21,066 nucleotides of DNA, from the NCBI GenBank assembly GCA_035525055.1, contig DATLEZ010000126.1, positions 1-21,066 of the forward strand, read 5' to 3'. Positions 1 to 7,870 of the stretch are shown here, one piece after another. The notes under the pieces were generated by a model that had not been told where the DNA came from, made no database searches, and saw nothing but the letters and a program-made list of their open reading frames with translations. The DNA comes from DATEEG01 sp035525055. Lineage in GTDB: Bacteria > Actinomycetota > Acidimicrobiia > Spongiisociales > ZC4RG35. How positions within the stretch are numbered: position 1 is the first letter of the stretch; each line of letters begins with the position of its first letter. A program made the position numbers and the translations under genes.

Positions 1-1019
1 ACTTCGGGACTGACGGCTCCAACCGTCACTCCGTCGATTCTCAGGATCCCGTCGACCACGGAGACGTCGGCAGCCACATCCGAGCCTGACACGCGCACCA
101 CTTTCAACCGACCTTCCTCCTGATCGGCGGCCTCCGCTAAAAGAGGATGATCGACGTTGAGGATTGCGACGCTGGCTTTGGCAAGAATTTCTCTCTTGGC
201 CGCGACGATCGACTCCTCCGTGCCGAAGCGCTCCAAGTGGACAGGCCCGATCGACGTGATCACTGCGACATCGGGCACGACGAATTCGCACAACTCGGCG
301 ATCTCGCCCCTCCCGTAGGTGCCCATCTCCGCCACGAACACTTCGGCCCCCGGGATCAGGTGTTCGTTGATCGCCCGAGCGAGGCCCAATCGGTTGTTGA
401 ACGACGCCGGCGTGGTCACCGTCGACATCCGGCCTGAGAGGAGATGGTGCACATACCCCTTGGTCGTGGTCTTTCCGTAGCTCCCGGTGATCGCCACGAC
501 CGTGGCTCCCGAGGAGGCAAGCTTGGACGCGGCTCGTGTCACCCAACGCTCGCTGGTGATCCGTTCAAGCGGTGCGACGAGGGCCAGGGATAGATCGATT
601 ACCAGCGGAATCGCCACAGCCCCGGCCACGCTCCAACCAGACTGGCCGGTGGCGATAGCCCCAACGACCATCCCGATCACAAAACCCCCGGTGACGGCGG
701 CCACCCGTCGCAGGCGGGCGGTCCATCTCAGGGGAGAGCTGGTTCCGTTAAGCGACAACCCCACTGGCCCTACGATTAGAGCAGCAAGGGACAGCCATCC
801 GATCGGTGGCCACCACCAAACCCCGATCGCGCCGACCAGCGCCAGTGCCAACAGGATCAAGTTGGGACCGCTCGACCGCCACCAACGCCGGGCGAAACGG
901 AAAACGGACCCCGCCATGTAGTGCTCGCGCTGGGCGACCCGCAACCATCGGAGCCCGCCAACCATTGCCCCGGCGATGGCGCCAAGGGTCAAGGCGGCTG
1001 AACTGAAATCCAAACTCAC
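1..1019 (-). CDS. Membrane-anchored Mur ligase (MurF-like), 3' end outside window
   Basis: ATP-dependent ligase of the Mur family, which joins amino acids or dipeptides to UDP-MurNAc-peptide or related cell-wall precursors. About 340 codons are visible, with no stop before the window edge. Residues 1-150 are rich in hydrophobic segments (about 53-90, 107-124 and 130-149), so the enzyme is probably membrane-bound. The catalytic part starts near residue 174 with the P-loop GSYGKTTTK (Lys183). It is followed by a substrate-loop stretch with TTPASFNNRLG and by the central-domain signatures EMGTYGRGEI and ITSIGPVHLERFG, typical of MurF-type enzymes. The GTG start overlaps the TGA of the upstream hydrolase (GTGA), implying translational coupling. 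MurF is the closest match I recognise, but soluble MurF lacks the membrane domain, so a paralogue with another substrate is possible. Confidence 0.85.
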   Translation of the reverse strand, partial: MSLDFSSAALTLGAIAGAMVGGLRWLRVAQREHYMAGSVFRFARRWWRSSGPNLILLALALVGAIGVWWWPPIGWLSLAALIVGPVGLSLNGTSSPLRWTARLRRVAAVTGGFVIGMVVGAIATGQSGWSVAGAVAIPLVIDLSLALVAPLERITSERWVTRAASKLASSGATVVAITGSYGKTTTKGYVHHLLSGRMSTVTTPASFNNRLGLARAINEHLIPGAEVFVAEMGTYGRGEIAELCEFVVPDVAVITSIGPVHLERFGTEESIVAAKREILAKASVAILNVDHPLLAEAADQEEGRLKVVRVSGSDVAADVSVVDGILRIDGVTVGAVSPE

Positions 1020-1762
1020 CGACCGATCATCTCCGCCACCGCCCGGCGTAGTGCCGCCGGAGCGGCAACAGGCAAGAGATGTCCGACGCCGGGCTCGACA
1101 ACAAGTTTGACTTCGGAACCTGCGGCAGTCAGCAGGACCGCAGCGCGCTCGGCCACCGCCACCGGGACCTCGACATCGTCGGCACCCCACAACAACTCAA
1201 CGGGCAGAGCCAGTTGGGCCAACTGCTGCTCGTAGGACTCGTTGACCGCCGTCACCAGAATCTGGCGCATCACTCCTTCGGCCGCGAGGTAGTCCGGGGA
1301 GCCATACCGACGGCGGAGGCGCTCCATTGTCGAGGCCGGAATCAGTCCCAACCGTGCGGCCCACCGCGCCATCCGGAACACTGAAGGGACCTTCCGCCCG
1401 CCTTCTCGCCGCAGCAGCGGCACCCCGGTCAGGATCAGTCCCTTGACCCGGTCGGGCCGGGTCGCAGCCAGATGAACTGCCACCCGACCGCCAAAGGAAT
1501 GTCCGACGAGAACCATCCGATCGGAGAACTCACTCAGGACGGGCTCGATGGCGCGGGCGTATCCGGCTGCCCCCGTGGCAGCGGACGGCGCCGGAGTGGC
1601 GCCGAAACCAGGCAGATCCAGGGCAATGAACGAGAAACCCTGCAATGAGGTGGCAAAGTCCGAGCCCCGCCGGGCCCATCCGTGCAGCGCCAGCACCTGC
1701 GGAGGGCCCTCGCCCGACGCCTCACCGAACAGAGACCCGTCGCCGTAGGCCCTCAGGGCCAT
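1016..1762 (-). CDS. Alpha/beta hydrolase
   Basis: Predicted esterase or lipase-like hydrolase of the alpha/beta fold, 248 residues, the usual size for a single-domain member. The oxyanion motif HGW lies at 27-29. The nucleophile elbow GHSFGG is at 87-92 with Ser89. The acid is Asp195 or Asp196 in LLWGADD, and the catalytic His228 lies in GVGHLLP. No signal peptide is visible, so it is probably cytoplasmic. The substrate cannot be read from sequence. It is the first gene of a unit that continues into the Mur ligase with a 4-base overlap, which suggests an envelope-related role (inference). The ATG start has no clear Shine-Dalgarno sequence; instead a perfect 13-bp palindrome sits 2 bases upstream. 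Confidence 0.88.
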   Translation of the reverse strand: MALRAYGDGSLFGEASGEGPPQVLALHGWARRGSDFATSLQGFSFIALDLPGFGATPAPSAATGAAGYARAIEPVLSEFSDRMVLVGHSFGGRVAVHLAATRPDRVKGLILTGVPLLRREGGRKVPSVFRMARWAARLGLIPASTMERLRRRYGSPDYLAAEGVMRQILVTAVNESYEQQLAQLALPVELLWGADDVEVPVAVAERAAVLLTAAGSEVKLVVEPGVGHLLPVAAPAALRRAVAEMIGR

Positions 1763-1764
1763 TT

Positions 1765-1777
1765 TGAAACAGTTTCA
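1765..1777. promoter_or_regulatory. Perfect palindrome TGAAACAGTTTCA at hydrolase start
   Basis: A 13-bp perfect inverted repeat with a single central base lies two bases upstream of the hydrolase ATG. The position would let a bound repressor block transcription or translation initiation. Which regulator binds is unknown. Confidence 0.4.
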
Positions 1778-1818
1778 GAGCTGCTCAATGCGAGGGGCAC
1801 GACTGTCGAGAATACAGT

Positions 1819-1832
1819 TGACTGATTAGTCA
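1819..1832. promoter_or_regulatory. TetR-like operator candidate TGACTGATTAGTCA
   Basis: A 14-bp near-perfect palindrome (6 of 7 base pairs) in the divergent gap between the hydrolase and the histidine kinase. The TGACT-N4-AGTCA form resembles operators of TetR-family repressors. No TetR gene is present in the window, so the regulator would be encoded elsewhere. Confidence 0.4.
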
Positions 1833-1870
1833 CCCGGCTCTCCGGCAGCCGGCCTGATCGGCATGGCTGC

Positions 1871-3775
1871 ATGCCTGCCAAATACAGCGAATCCGCAAAC
1901 TATCGCCGAGCCACTGAAATAGGACAGTTGACACAGCCTCTCCTGCCGCAATCGACCGTTGACCTCCAGCCCCTCTTTCGATTCCGGGCGGCGGCGCTTC
2001 GCCGATCGGTGGCGGTGGGGTGGGTCGTCCTCGTCATCATCGGGGCCCAGGCCGTCCGCGAGAACGTCTTCGGCAGCGCCATTTTCCTGATCCCGGCAGC
2101 GGTCTTCGGGACGGTGCTGGTGGCAGCGTCCCTGGTCGACTGGAACCGGGTCATGCCCACCCGCAACGGGCCGTGGGCGACCCTCGCCTGGAACATGGCC
2201 ACGGTCCTGTGCCTTGCAGTCATCGCCACCGAGGCTGAGCTCAGCACAGTTACCCAGCCCCTCTTCTTCGGAGTCGTCGCCCTCTCGGGCCTGGTGCTCG
2301 ATCGGTTCAAGCATCTGCTCGTAACGATCACAGTCGTCGCATCGATGGCTCTGAGTGCCATTCTCACGGGGTTGGAAAACACGAGCATCGATGTCCCCGA
2401 GCTCGGGGTCCAGATCCTGTCGGTCGCGGTCGTCGCCGCGGCCACGGCCTTGATGGGCCACGAGTTCGAATACGAAGCGCAGAGGAGCGCCCGCCGCCTC
2501 ACCGACCTTCAACGCCAGCGGGCCGACTTCGAACGCCTCTACGCGGTATCGGCAACTTTGGCCGGAGCAGAGTCCCTGTCGGAAGTCCTGCCCGAGCTGG
2601 TCGGCCGCATCTGCACGTATCTCAACGCCCAGGTCGGAGTCGTCATGTTGTACATCCCGGAGACTCACGAGTTGAAGGTGATGAATCCGATCTGGGTCAC
2701 CGGCTATCCGCTCGAGGCCGGCGACATCTCGATTTCGGTGAGCACCGGCGGCGTCCTTCCGCAGGTGTTCAAGTCTGGCAAGGCAGTGCTCCTGCAGAAA
2801 ATTGCCGACAAGCCGGAAGGTTACGGAGTGCTCGGGGAACTCGGCCTCAGCGAGGCAATGGTGGCACCATTGAAGGTCGAGCAGTTCAAGGTCGGCGTCA
2901 TCGCGGTTGGAGATCCGGTCGAGGGCACGTTCGCCAACGAACAGCTGGAAGCTCTCACCTCGCTCGGGGCGCCGGCGGCACTGGTGCTTTCTCAGCTCGG
3001 CCGTTATGAGGCCGTGGCCGAGATGACCCGGCGTCTCGAGGAAGTGGCGCAGATGAAGACCGACTTCGTCTCGGTCGTGAGCCACGAGCTGCGAACACCT
3101 CTCACCTCGATCATCGGTTCGCTCGACACTGTGGCCAGGCCGGAACTCACGCCCGAGACCGAAGCCGCCCGGAACCTGCTCTCGACCGCCCGTCGCCAGG
3201 CCGGACGGCTCCAGCGCCTGATCGAAGATCTCTTGATCGTCAGCCGTCTCGAACGGAACGCGGTACCCATCCAGCTGGAACCGGTCCGACTCCACGCTTT
3301 CCTGACCGAGGTGATCGCGACTGTCCAGATCGCCGACCTGACCATCGACGTGCAGCCTGACGATCTGGCGGTGCTGGCCGATCCGGATCACCTCAACCGT
3401 ATTCTCCTCAACGTGCTCGAGAACGCCTCCAAATACGCCCCCGGCAGCCCGGTGGAGGTGGTGGCTCAGGCCCGCGGATCGAAGGTGGATCTGGCGATCA
3501 TCGATCACGGGTCAGGGGTGCCTACCGACCAACGAGACCGGGTCTTCCAGCGTTTCACCCAAATCGAGGGATCGGCCACCCGGACCAGGGGCGGCACGGG
3601 CCTCGGCCTCAGCATCGTCCGCGGCCTGGCCGAGGTCATGAAGGGCAACGTCGAACTGTTGGAGACCCCCGGAGGGGGCGCGACGTTCTCGGTGACGCTG
3701 CCGCGCACCGAGGTGATGACCGTCTCACCGACCGGCTATCCCCGCGACTACCCCCGCGACTACCGCAGCGCCTAG
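1871..3775 (+). CDS. Membrane sensor histidine kinase with GAF domain
   Basis: Two-component sensor kinase of 634 residues: autophosphorylates on His and would pass phosphate to a response regulator. Hydrophobic segments between about 45 and 195 form an N-terminal membrane domain of several helices. A GAF-like domain follows (about 215-370), then HisKA with the H-box SHELRTPL (phospho-acceptor His405) and a HATPase domain. The HATPase part shows the N-box NVLENASKYAP (Asn514 onward), the G1 box DHGSG (Asp545), the F box VFQRFTQ and the G2 box GGTGLGL (about 574). The tail carries a short Arg-Asp-Tyr-Pro repeat. No response regulator is adjacent, so it is an orphan here. The ATG start has no obvious ribosome site; TTG at residue 20 is an alternative. 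It converges on fabI with only 7 bases between the two stop codons. Confidence 0.9.
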   Translation: MPAKYSESANYRRATEIGQLTQPLLPQSTVDLQPLFRFRAAALRRSVAVGWVVLVIIGAQAVRENVFGSAIFLIPAAVFGTVLVAASLVDWNRVMPTRNGPWATLAWNMATVLCLAVIATEAELSTVTQPLFFGVVALSGLVLDRFKHLLVTITVVASMALSAILTGLENTSIDVPELGVQILSVAVVAAATALMGHEFEYEAQRSARRLTDLQRQRADFERLYAVSATLAGAESLSEVLPELVGRICTYLNAQVGVVMLYIPETHELKVMNPIWVTGYPLEAGDISISVSTGGVLPQVFKSGKAVLLQKIADKPEGYGVLGELGLSEAMVAPLKVEQFKVGVIAVGDPVEGTFANEQLEALTSLGAPAALVLSQLGRYEAVAEMTRRLEEVAQMKTDFVSVVSHELRTPLTSIIGSLDTVARPELTPETEAARNLLSTARRQAGRLQRLIEDLLIVSRLERNAVPIQLEPVRLHAFLTEVIATVQIADLTIDVQPDDLAVLADPDHLNRILLNVLENASKYAPGSPVEVVAQARGSKVDLAIIDHGSGVPTDQRDRVFQRFTQIEGSATRTRGGTGLGLSIVRGLAEVMKGNVELLETPGGGATFSVTLPRTEVMTVSPTGYPRDYPRDYRSA

Positions 3776-3782
3776 GTGCCCC

Positions 3783-4577
3783 TCATTGATCCACTCGGGG
3801 CCGGCCGGGGGCGGCCATGGCGTGGAAGCCTCCGTCGACATGGATGACCTCTCCCGTGGTCATCAGGGCCCAATCTGAAAGCAGGACGCAAACCATCCGG
3901 GCTACGGGTTCGGGGTTGGAAGAGTCCCAGCGCAACGGGGCTCGCTCATTCCAGATGTCATGGAGGATCTCGAAGCCGGGTATCGACTTGGCCGCCACCG
4001 TCTTCAACGGCCCGGCCGAGACGAGGTTGGCCCGGATCCCGTGCTCACCGAGGTCGCGGGCCAGGTAGCGGCAGATCGACTGCAGCGCCGACTTCGCAAC
4101 TCCCATCCAGTCGTAGGCCGGCCACGCCATTCGATTGTCGAAGTCGAGGGCGACCAGCGATCCGCCGCCCGCCATTTGCATCAAGGGCAGGGTGGCGACC
4201 GCAAGTGTCTTGAACGAAAAGGCCGAAGTGAGAAACGCAGTCTCGGCCGATGACGCCGGTGTGTTGAGGAAGTTTCCACCGAGAGCGTCGCCGGGAGCAA
4301 AGGCGATGGCGTGGACGGCACCGTCGATCTTTCCCCATCGCCCGGTGAGGTCCTTCATCACGGTCGCAACATGCTCCTCGTCGGTGATATCCATTTCGAG
4401 GACCGGAACCGGTTCCGGTAATCGCTGCACGGCCCGCTCGGTCAGGCGCAGGCCGCGTCCGAAGTTGGTCACCACCATCTCGGCGCCCTCCTCCTGAGCA
4501 ACCCGGGCGACGTGGAACGCGATCGAGTCGTCCGTGGTTATCCCGGTGACCAGGAGTTTCTTACCTTGGAGCAGCAA
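3783..4577 (-). CDS. fabI: Enoyl-[acyl-carrier-protein] reductase (NADH), FabI/InhA type
   Basis: Catalyses the last reduction of the fatty-acid elongation cycle, enoyl-ACP to acyl-ACP, in the cytoplasm. It has 264 residues, normal for FabI/InhA. The N-terminal cofactor region reads LLVTGITTDDSIA, the FabI-type Rossmann start. The catalytic Tyr-x6-Lys is Tyr155...Lys162 in AYDWMGVAKSAL, nearly identical to the InhA stretch. SAGPLKT and the C-terminal HVDGGF are also family signatures. The residue matching InhA Ser94 is Ala90 (VHAIAFAP). Translation begins at TTG, chosen because AAAGGAG lies five bases upstream and the family N-terminus fits. It is the last gene of a minus-strand run containing an acyl-CoA ligase, which suits a lipid-metabolism role. 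Confidence 0.93.
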   Translation of the reverse strand: MLLQGKKLLVTGITTDDSIAFHVARVAQEEGAEMVVTNFGRGLRLTERAVQRLPEPVPVLEMDITDEEHVATVMKDLTGRWGKIDGAVHAIAFAPGDALGGNFLNTPASSAETAFLTSAFSFKTLAVATLPLMQMAGGGSLVALDFDNRMAWPAYDWMGVAKSALQSICRYLARDLGEHGIRANLVSAGPLKTVAAKSIPGFEILHDIWNERAPLRWDSSNPEPVARMVCVLLSDWALMTTGEVIHVDGGFHAMAAPGRPRVDQ

Positions 4578-4617
4578 TTGTTCTCCTTTCAGAGGCGCGT
4601 CTTGAGGGGCGCCGGTT

Positions 4618-4983
4618 TCAGAAGCTTTGGCCGAACGTCATGATCCCCCTGATCCCCAGACCCATCAAAAACACCATCAGCAAGCCGTAGTAAAGCGCCG
4701 GCCGTTTGCGGAACTGGGCTCGGTAGATGTAGGCGAATCCGAGCGTGAAGGAGACCACCACCCCGTAGAACACGTGCTGGTTTCCGGGGTTCTTGTCTTC
4801 GAGGTTCATCGAGCCGAGGCCGAGAAGCACCTGGACGATGACGGCGCCCACCGCCAGGGCGAGGGCAGCCTGGAAGATGCGACCTGGAGGTCGATGGAGT
4901 ATTGCCAGGCCGATTCCGACTAACCCGGCGAGCCCGCAAACACCGACAGCCACCCAGCCCCAAACTGAATGGATATCACCCAC
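4618..4983 (-). CDS. Small four-helix membrane protein, function unknown
   Basis: A 121-residue, strongly hydrophobic protein with about four predicted transmembrane segments (roughly 8-28, 35-57, 70-90 and 96-115). A short polar loop between helices 2 and 3 contains NLEDKNPGNQHVFYG; the His there could bind a ligand or metal, but nothing proves it. I do not recognise the family. The overlapping frame on the same strand gives an Arg/Pro-rich peptide and was rejected. The GTG start gives the most natural hydrophobic N-terminus, though its ribosome site is weak. It lies 40 bases upstream of fabI and 35 downstream of a small soluble gene, so all three are probably co-transcribed. Confidence 0.7.
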   Translation of the reverse strand: MGDIHSVWGWVAVGVCGLAGLVGIGLAILHRPPGRIFQAALALAVGAVIVQVLLGLGSMNLEDKNPGNQHVFYGVVVSFTLGFAYIYRAQFRKRPALYYGLLMVFLMGLGIRGIMTFGQSF

Positions 4984-5018
4984 CCGGCCAGACTAAACAA
5001 GGATTCCTTCGGTGCCGG

Positions 5019-5297
5019 TCAACCGGCCGAGGAGCGGATTTCGACGAGGGCGCCGGAGCGCACGTCAACCACGAATTCCTTGTGGCTGTGGTTGTCAGCG
5101 ATCCATCTAGCAAGCTGGGCCCCTGGTTCGCGCACTACCCACCAGGCGTAGGCGTCGCCACTGCCCTGGTTCTCGAATTCCTGCCACGCCGTGCGGGCTG
5201 TAGCGACCGCATCGTCGAAGTCCTTCGACTCCCCCAAACGCGTCTCGACGGCCTGGTCGCCCGGCCGGTGTTCAACGAATTGAAGGATTTCGAACAT
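5019..5297 (-). CDS. Small conserved-looking soluble protein, function unknown
   Basis: A 92-residue soluble protein beginning MFEILQFVEHRPGDQAVETR. It is mixed in charge, contains two Trp pairs or triads (AYAWWVVRE and QLARWIAD) and ends with VVDVRSGALVEIRSS. There are no membrane segments or known catalytic motifs. The frame stays open upstream for 35 more codons, but this ATG was chosen because AGGGA lies about ten bases before it and the extra N-terminus has a non-protein-like, Cys-containing composition. It sits between the acyl-CoA ligase and the four-helix membrane protein in the same direction. I do not recognise the family. Confidence 0.6.
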   Translation of the reverse strand: MFEILQFVEHRPGDQAVETRLGESKDFDDAVATARTAWQEFENQGSGDAYAWWVVREPGAQLARWIADNHSHKEFVVDVRSGALVEIRSSAG

Positions 5298-5412
5298 GCC
5301 CTTTTTCCCTACCTCGCACTGACAGAATACCTGGACCTGACGCCGGTTCCTAGACAGGAATTCCTGCGAAAGCCCTATTGCTATTGCGGCTGGAATCTGC
5401 AACCAACCGCGG

Positions 5413-7026
5413 CTAGGCCATAAGAAGATCGGCGTACTGATCTCGTACGACTTTCTTGTCGAACTTCCCGGTGCCCGTCTTGGGAATCACGTCGACGAAG
5501 ATCACTCGATCGGGGATCCACCATTTGACGACTTTGTCGCCCAGGAATGCCAGCAACTCTTCCTCCGAGGCGGTGGCGTCAGCCTTGAGAACCACGAAGG
5601 CGGCCGGCCGCTCCTGCCATTTATGGTGCTTGAGCCCGACCACCGTTGCTTCGGCCACCGACGGGTGGGCCATCAGCGTGTTCTCGAGATCGAGCGACGA
5701 GATCCACTCGCCACCGGACTTGATGACGTCCTTAGCCCGGTCGGTGATGCGAATATACCCCTCGGGCGTGATCTTGCAGACATCCCCGGTCCTCATCCAG
5801 CCATCCTGGAATGTCTCGCTCGAACGGGAGTCCTTGTAGTACTCGGCTGCGATCCAGGGACCCCGGATCAGTAACTCGCCAAACGCCTCGCCGTCGTGCG
5901 GCAATTCATCTCCGTTTTCGTCGACGATCTTCACCTGCAATCCCGGGACCGGAAGGCCTGCCGTTTCCAGGATGTCAAGCTGGCGTTCGAAATCCCATGT
6001 CTGCATTTCCGGCTTGAGGATCGCCATGGAGGCCACCGGGTTGGTCTCGGTCATGCCCCATCCTTGCTGCACGAGAATGCCGCGGTTCTTCCAGAACCAG
6101 TCGATCATCGACCGGGGAACGGCCGACCCCCCACACAGGAACGCCCGCAGCGAAGAGGTGTCCGCCTCCGGGTGCTGGGCGAGATACTGCTGGATCCCGA
6201 GCCATACCGTCGGCACTCCAGCCGAAAACGTGACCTTCTCGGTTTCGAAGAGTTTGATCAGCCCGGCCGGGGTGAGATCGGGGCCAGGGTATGTGATCTT
6301 GGCGCCGACCGTGGTGGCGATCCAGGGATACCCCCAAGCCGAGGCGTGGAACATCGGGACAACGGGCAGGACGTTGTCACCGGCTCCGAGGGCGAAATTG
6401 GCCAGAGCGGAGATCGTATGGAGATAGGTTGACCGCTGGGTGTACGCGACGCCCTTGGGGTTGCCGGTCGTGCCCGACGTGTAACAAAGCATCATCGGAG
6501 ACCGCTCGTCGAGCATCGGCCATGGCCCCCGGGGCTCAACCCCGTCGATCAGGTCCTCATAGGAGATGGCGTTCGGCAGCAGAGTGTCACCTACTTCATC
6601 GCCCATGATCACGTAGGTAACCACCGACTCCAGGGTTGGAGCGATGCGCTCGATCAAGGGGACGAGGTCCGGATCGACAAAGACTGCCCGGTCAGCTGCA
6701 TGGTTGACGATGTAGGTCAGCTGTTCGGGAAAGAGCCTCAGGTTGAGGGTGTGGCAGATCCGGCCGGTGTTGGCCGTCGCCCAGTAGATCTCGTGATGGC
6801 GGCGGTTGTTCCAGGCGAAGGTCCCGACCGCTTCACCCTGGCCGATCCCGAGCTTGGTTTCGAGGGCCGTAGCCAATCGACGCACCCGCGGGTCGATCTC
6901 GCTGTATGTGGTCCTGGTGATGCTCCGGTCGGACTCGACGGAGACGATCTCCTGATCCGGGAAGAGACCGACGGCCCTCTCATAAAGCGTGGACAGAAGT
7001 AGAGGAAAGTCCATCATGTGCGGCAT
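5413..7026 (-). CDS. AMP-forming fatty acyl-CoA ligase
   Basis: Adenylate-forming enzyme that activates a fatty acid with ATP and CoA; cytoplasmic or membrane-associated. It has 537 residues, typical of medium/long-chain acyl-CoA synthetases. Visible motifs are the phosphate-binding loop YTSGTTGNPKG (182-192), GWGMTETNP (322-330), the hinge-region TGD and ITDRAKDVIKSGGEWIS, and the C-terminal catalytic Lys521 in PKTGTGK. The overall pattern is closest to AlkK/FadD-type ligases, but chain-length preference cannot be read. The ATG start is preceded by AAAGG. It lies 51 bases downstream of the bPH2 gene and upstream of fabI, so this run links fatty-acid activation with synthesis. Confidence 0.92.
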   Translation of the reverse strand: MPHMMDFPLLLSTLYERAVGLFPDQEIVSVESDRSITRTTYSEIDPRVRRLATALETKLGIGQGEAVGTFAWNNRRHHEIYWATANTGRICHTLNLRLFPEQLTYIVNHAADRAVFVDPDLVPLIERIAPTLESVVTYVIMGDEVGDTLLPNAISYEDLIDGVEPRGPWPMLDERSPMMLCYTSGTTGNPKGVAYTQRSTYLHTISALANFALGAGDNVLPVVPMFHASAWGYPWIATTVGAKITYPGPDLTPAGLIKLFETEKVTFSAGVPTVWLGIQQYLAQHPEADTSSLRAFLCGGSAVPRSMIDWFWKNRGILVQQGWGMTETNPVASMAILKPEMQTWDFERQLDILETAGLPVPGLQVKIVDENGDELPHDGEAFGELLIRGPWIAAEYYKDSRSSETFQDGWMRTGDVCKITPEGYIRITDRAKDVIKSGGEWISSLDLENTLMAHPSVAEATVVGLKHHKWQERPAAFVVLKADATASEEELLAFLGDKVVKWWIPDRVIFVDVIPKTGTGKFDKKVVRDQYADLLMA

Positions 7027-7077
7027 TTCGGGGCCTTTCTCGGACGGGCGCTGTCGGTCGATTGATTCAATTGACTG

Positions 7078-7701
7078 TCACGTGGCGCCCAGAATCTTCG
7101 CTTTCTGGGCATTGAACTCGTCGTCCAACAGCTTGCCCTCATCATGCAACTTGGAGAGGATCTGAAGTTGTTCGGCCCGGGACTTCCCTTGGCCGATGTG
7201 TTCGCCATCGCCCCCGCGCTGGATCATGAACATCCGTTCCTCCCGCGCCTTGTAGATCAGAGTTTGAAGTTGTTCAGGCTTGGGAATGTCGCGGTACCGG
7301 GTCTGTCCCTGTTCGCCGGCTGATTCGATCACGAGGTCGCCGCTGCCCACCATCCGCTCGAAAACGCTCTGGCTGAAGGAGACCGTGTTGATCATTTCGT
7401 GGGGGATTTCTTTGCCATGCTTGGCGATGAATCCCTGGCGATGGATCACCCTTTCGTTCGTGATGACATGCTGCGTGGTCAGCCAGGCAATGAATTTGGG
7501 CACGGTCAGCACCAGCCAGATGACTGCGACAGCCAACGGCCCCCACTGTCTCACGGCATCAGTTGCGAAAACCGCCAGGAGTATCACTGCCACCAGGGCG
7601 CCGAGAGTGAGAACCAACTGGAGAAGGATCGATGACCAATGGGGACGAAACTCGGCGACGACCGTTTCTCCGGGACTGAGGAGTTCTTTGGGGTATGGCA
7701 C
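7078..7701 (-). CDS. bPH2 (DUF304) membrane protein with C-terminal SHOCT domain
   Basis: A 207-residue membrane-associated protein. Two hydrophobic helices (about 24-46 and 52-72) are followed by a bacterial Pleckstrin-homology-like domain of the YdbS/YdbT (DUF304, bPH2) type, recognisable from HVITNERVIHRQGFIAKHG and the following ERMVGSGDLVIES. The last 34 residues (EQLQILSKLHDEGKLLDDEF and onward) form a SHOCT motif, a short helical module found at the C-terminus of many bacterial proteins. The biochemical function is unknown; membrane or oligomer scaffolding is a guess. Translation starts at GTG without a clear Shine-Dalgarno sequence. It is the first gene of the lipid cluster, and its upstream region holds tandem repeats. 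Confidence 0.85.
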   Translation of the reverse strand: MPYPKELLSPGETVVAEFRPHWSSILLQLVLTLGALVAVILLAVFATDAVRQWGPLAVAVIWLVLTVPKFIAWLTTQHVITNERVIHRQGFIAKHGKEIPHEMINTVSFSQSVFERMVGSGDLVIESAGEQGQTRYRDIPKPEQLQTLIYKAREERMFMIQRGGDGEHIGQGKSRAEQLQILSKLHDEGKLLDDEFNAQKAKILGAT

Positions 7702-7754
7702 GGGCGGAGGCTACAAGAAGAGATCCGGCGATGACGGTCGACCGGACCCGCCCC

Positions 7755-7786
7755 CTTGAGGCGAAGTTGGCTTGAGGCAAAGTTGC
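7755..7786. repeat. Tandem 16-bp repeat, two units
   Basis: CTTGAGGCGAAGTTGG is followed directly by CTTGAGGCAAAGTTGC, 14 of 16 bases identical. It lies about 55 bases upstream of the bPH2 start. Confidence 0.8.
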
Positions 7787-7792
7787 CAACTC

Positions 7793-7831
7793 TGCCCGAG
7801 AATGAGAGAAGCTTGCCCGGGAATAAGAGAA
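7793..7831. repeat. Imperfect 21-bp-period tandem repeat, two units
   Basis: TGCCCGAGAATGAGAGAA and TGCCCGGGAATAAGAGAA (16 of 18 identical) recur with a period of 21 bases. The second unit supplies the U-rich tail of the adjacent minus-strand terminator. Confidence 0.75.
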
Positions 7832-7870
7832 ACCCCGAGGGAGCTTCGACGAATCTCCACCCTCTCGGGG
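7822..7870 (-). terminator. Intrinsic terminator reading leftward
   Basis: On the minus strand CCCCGAG pairs with CTCGGGG around an inner GGAG/CTCC stem, followed by TTTCTCTTATTC. Its sequence is homologous to the plus-strand terminator at 8465-8510. It would end a minus-strand transcript arising to its right, where no credible protein gene exists. Confidence 0.6.

Noticed and set aside
1826..3508. 560-codon open frame antisense to the histidine kinase
   Set aside because: The plus-strand frame has every kinase motif; the antisense product is His/Arg/Asp-rich with no domain and arises from GC-rich codon structure.
4589..4963. 124-codon minus-strand frame overlapping the four-helix membrane protein
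   Set aside because: Arg/Gly/Pro-rich composition; the overlapping frame encodes clear transmembrane helices.
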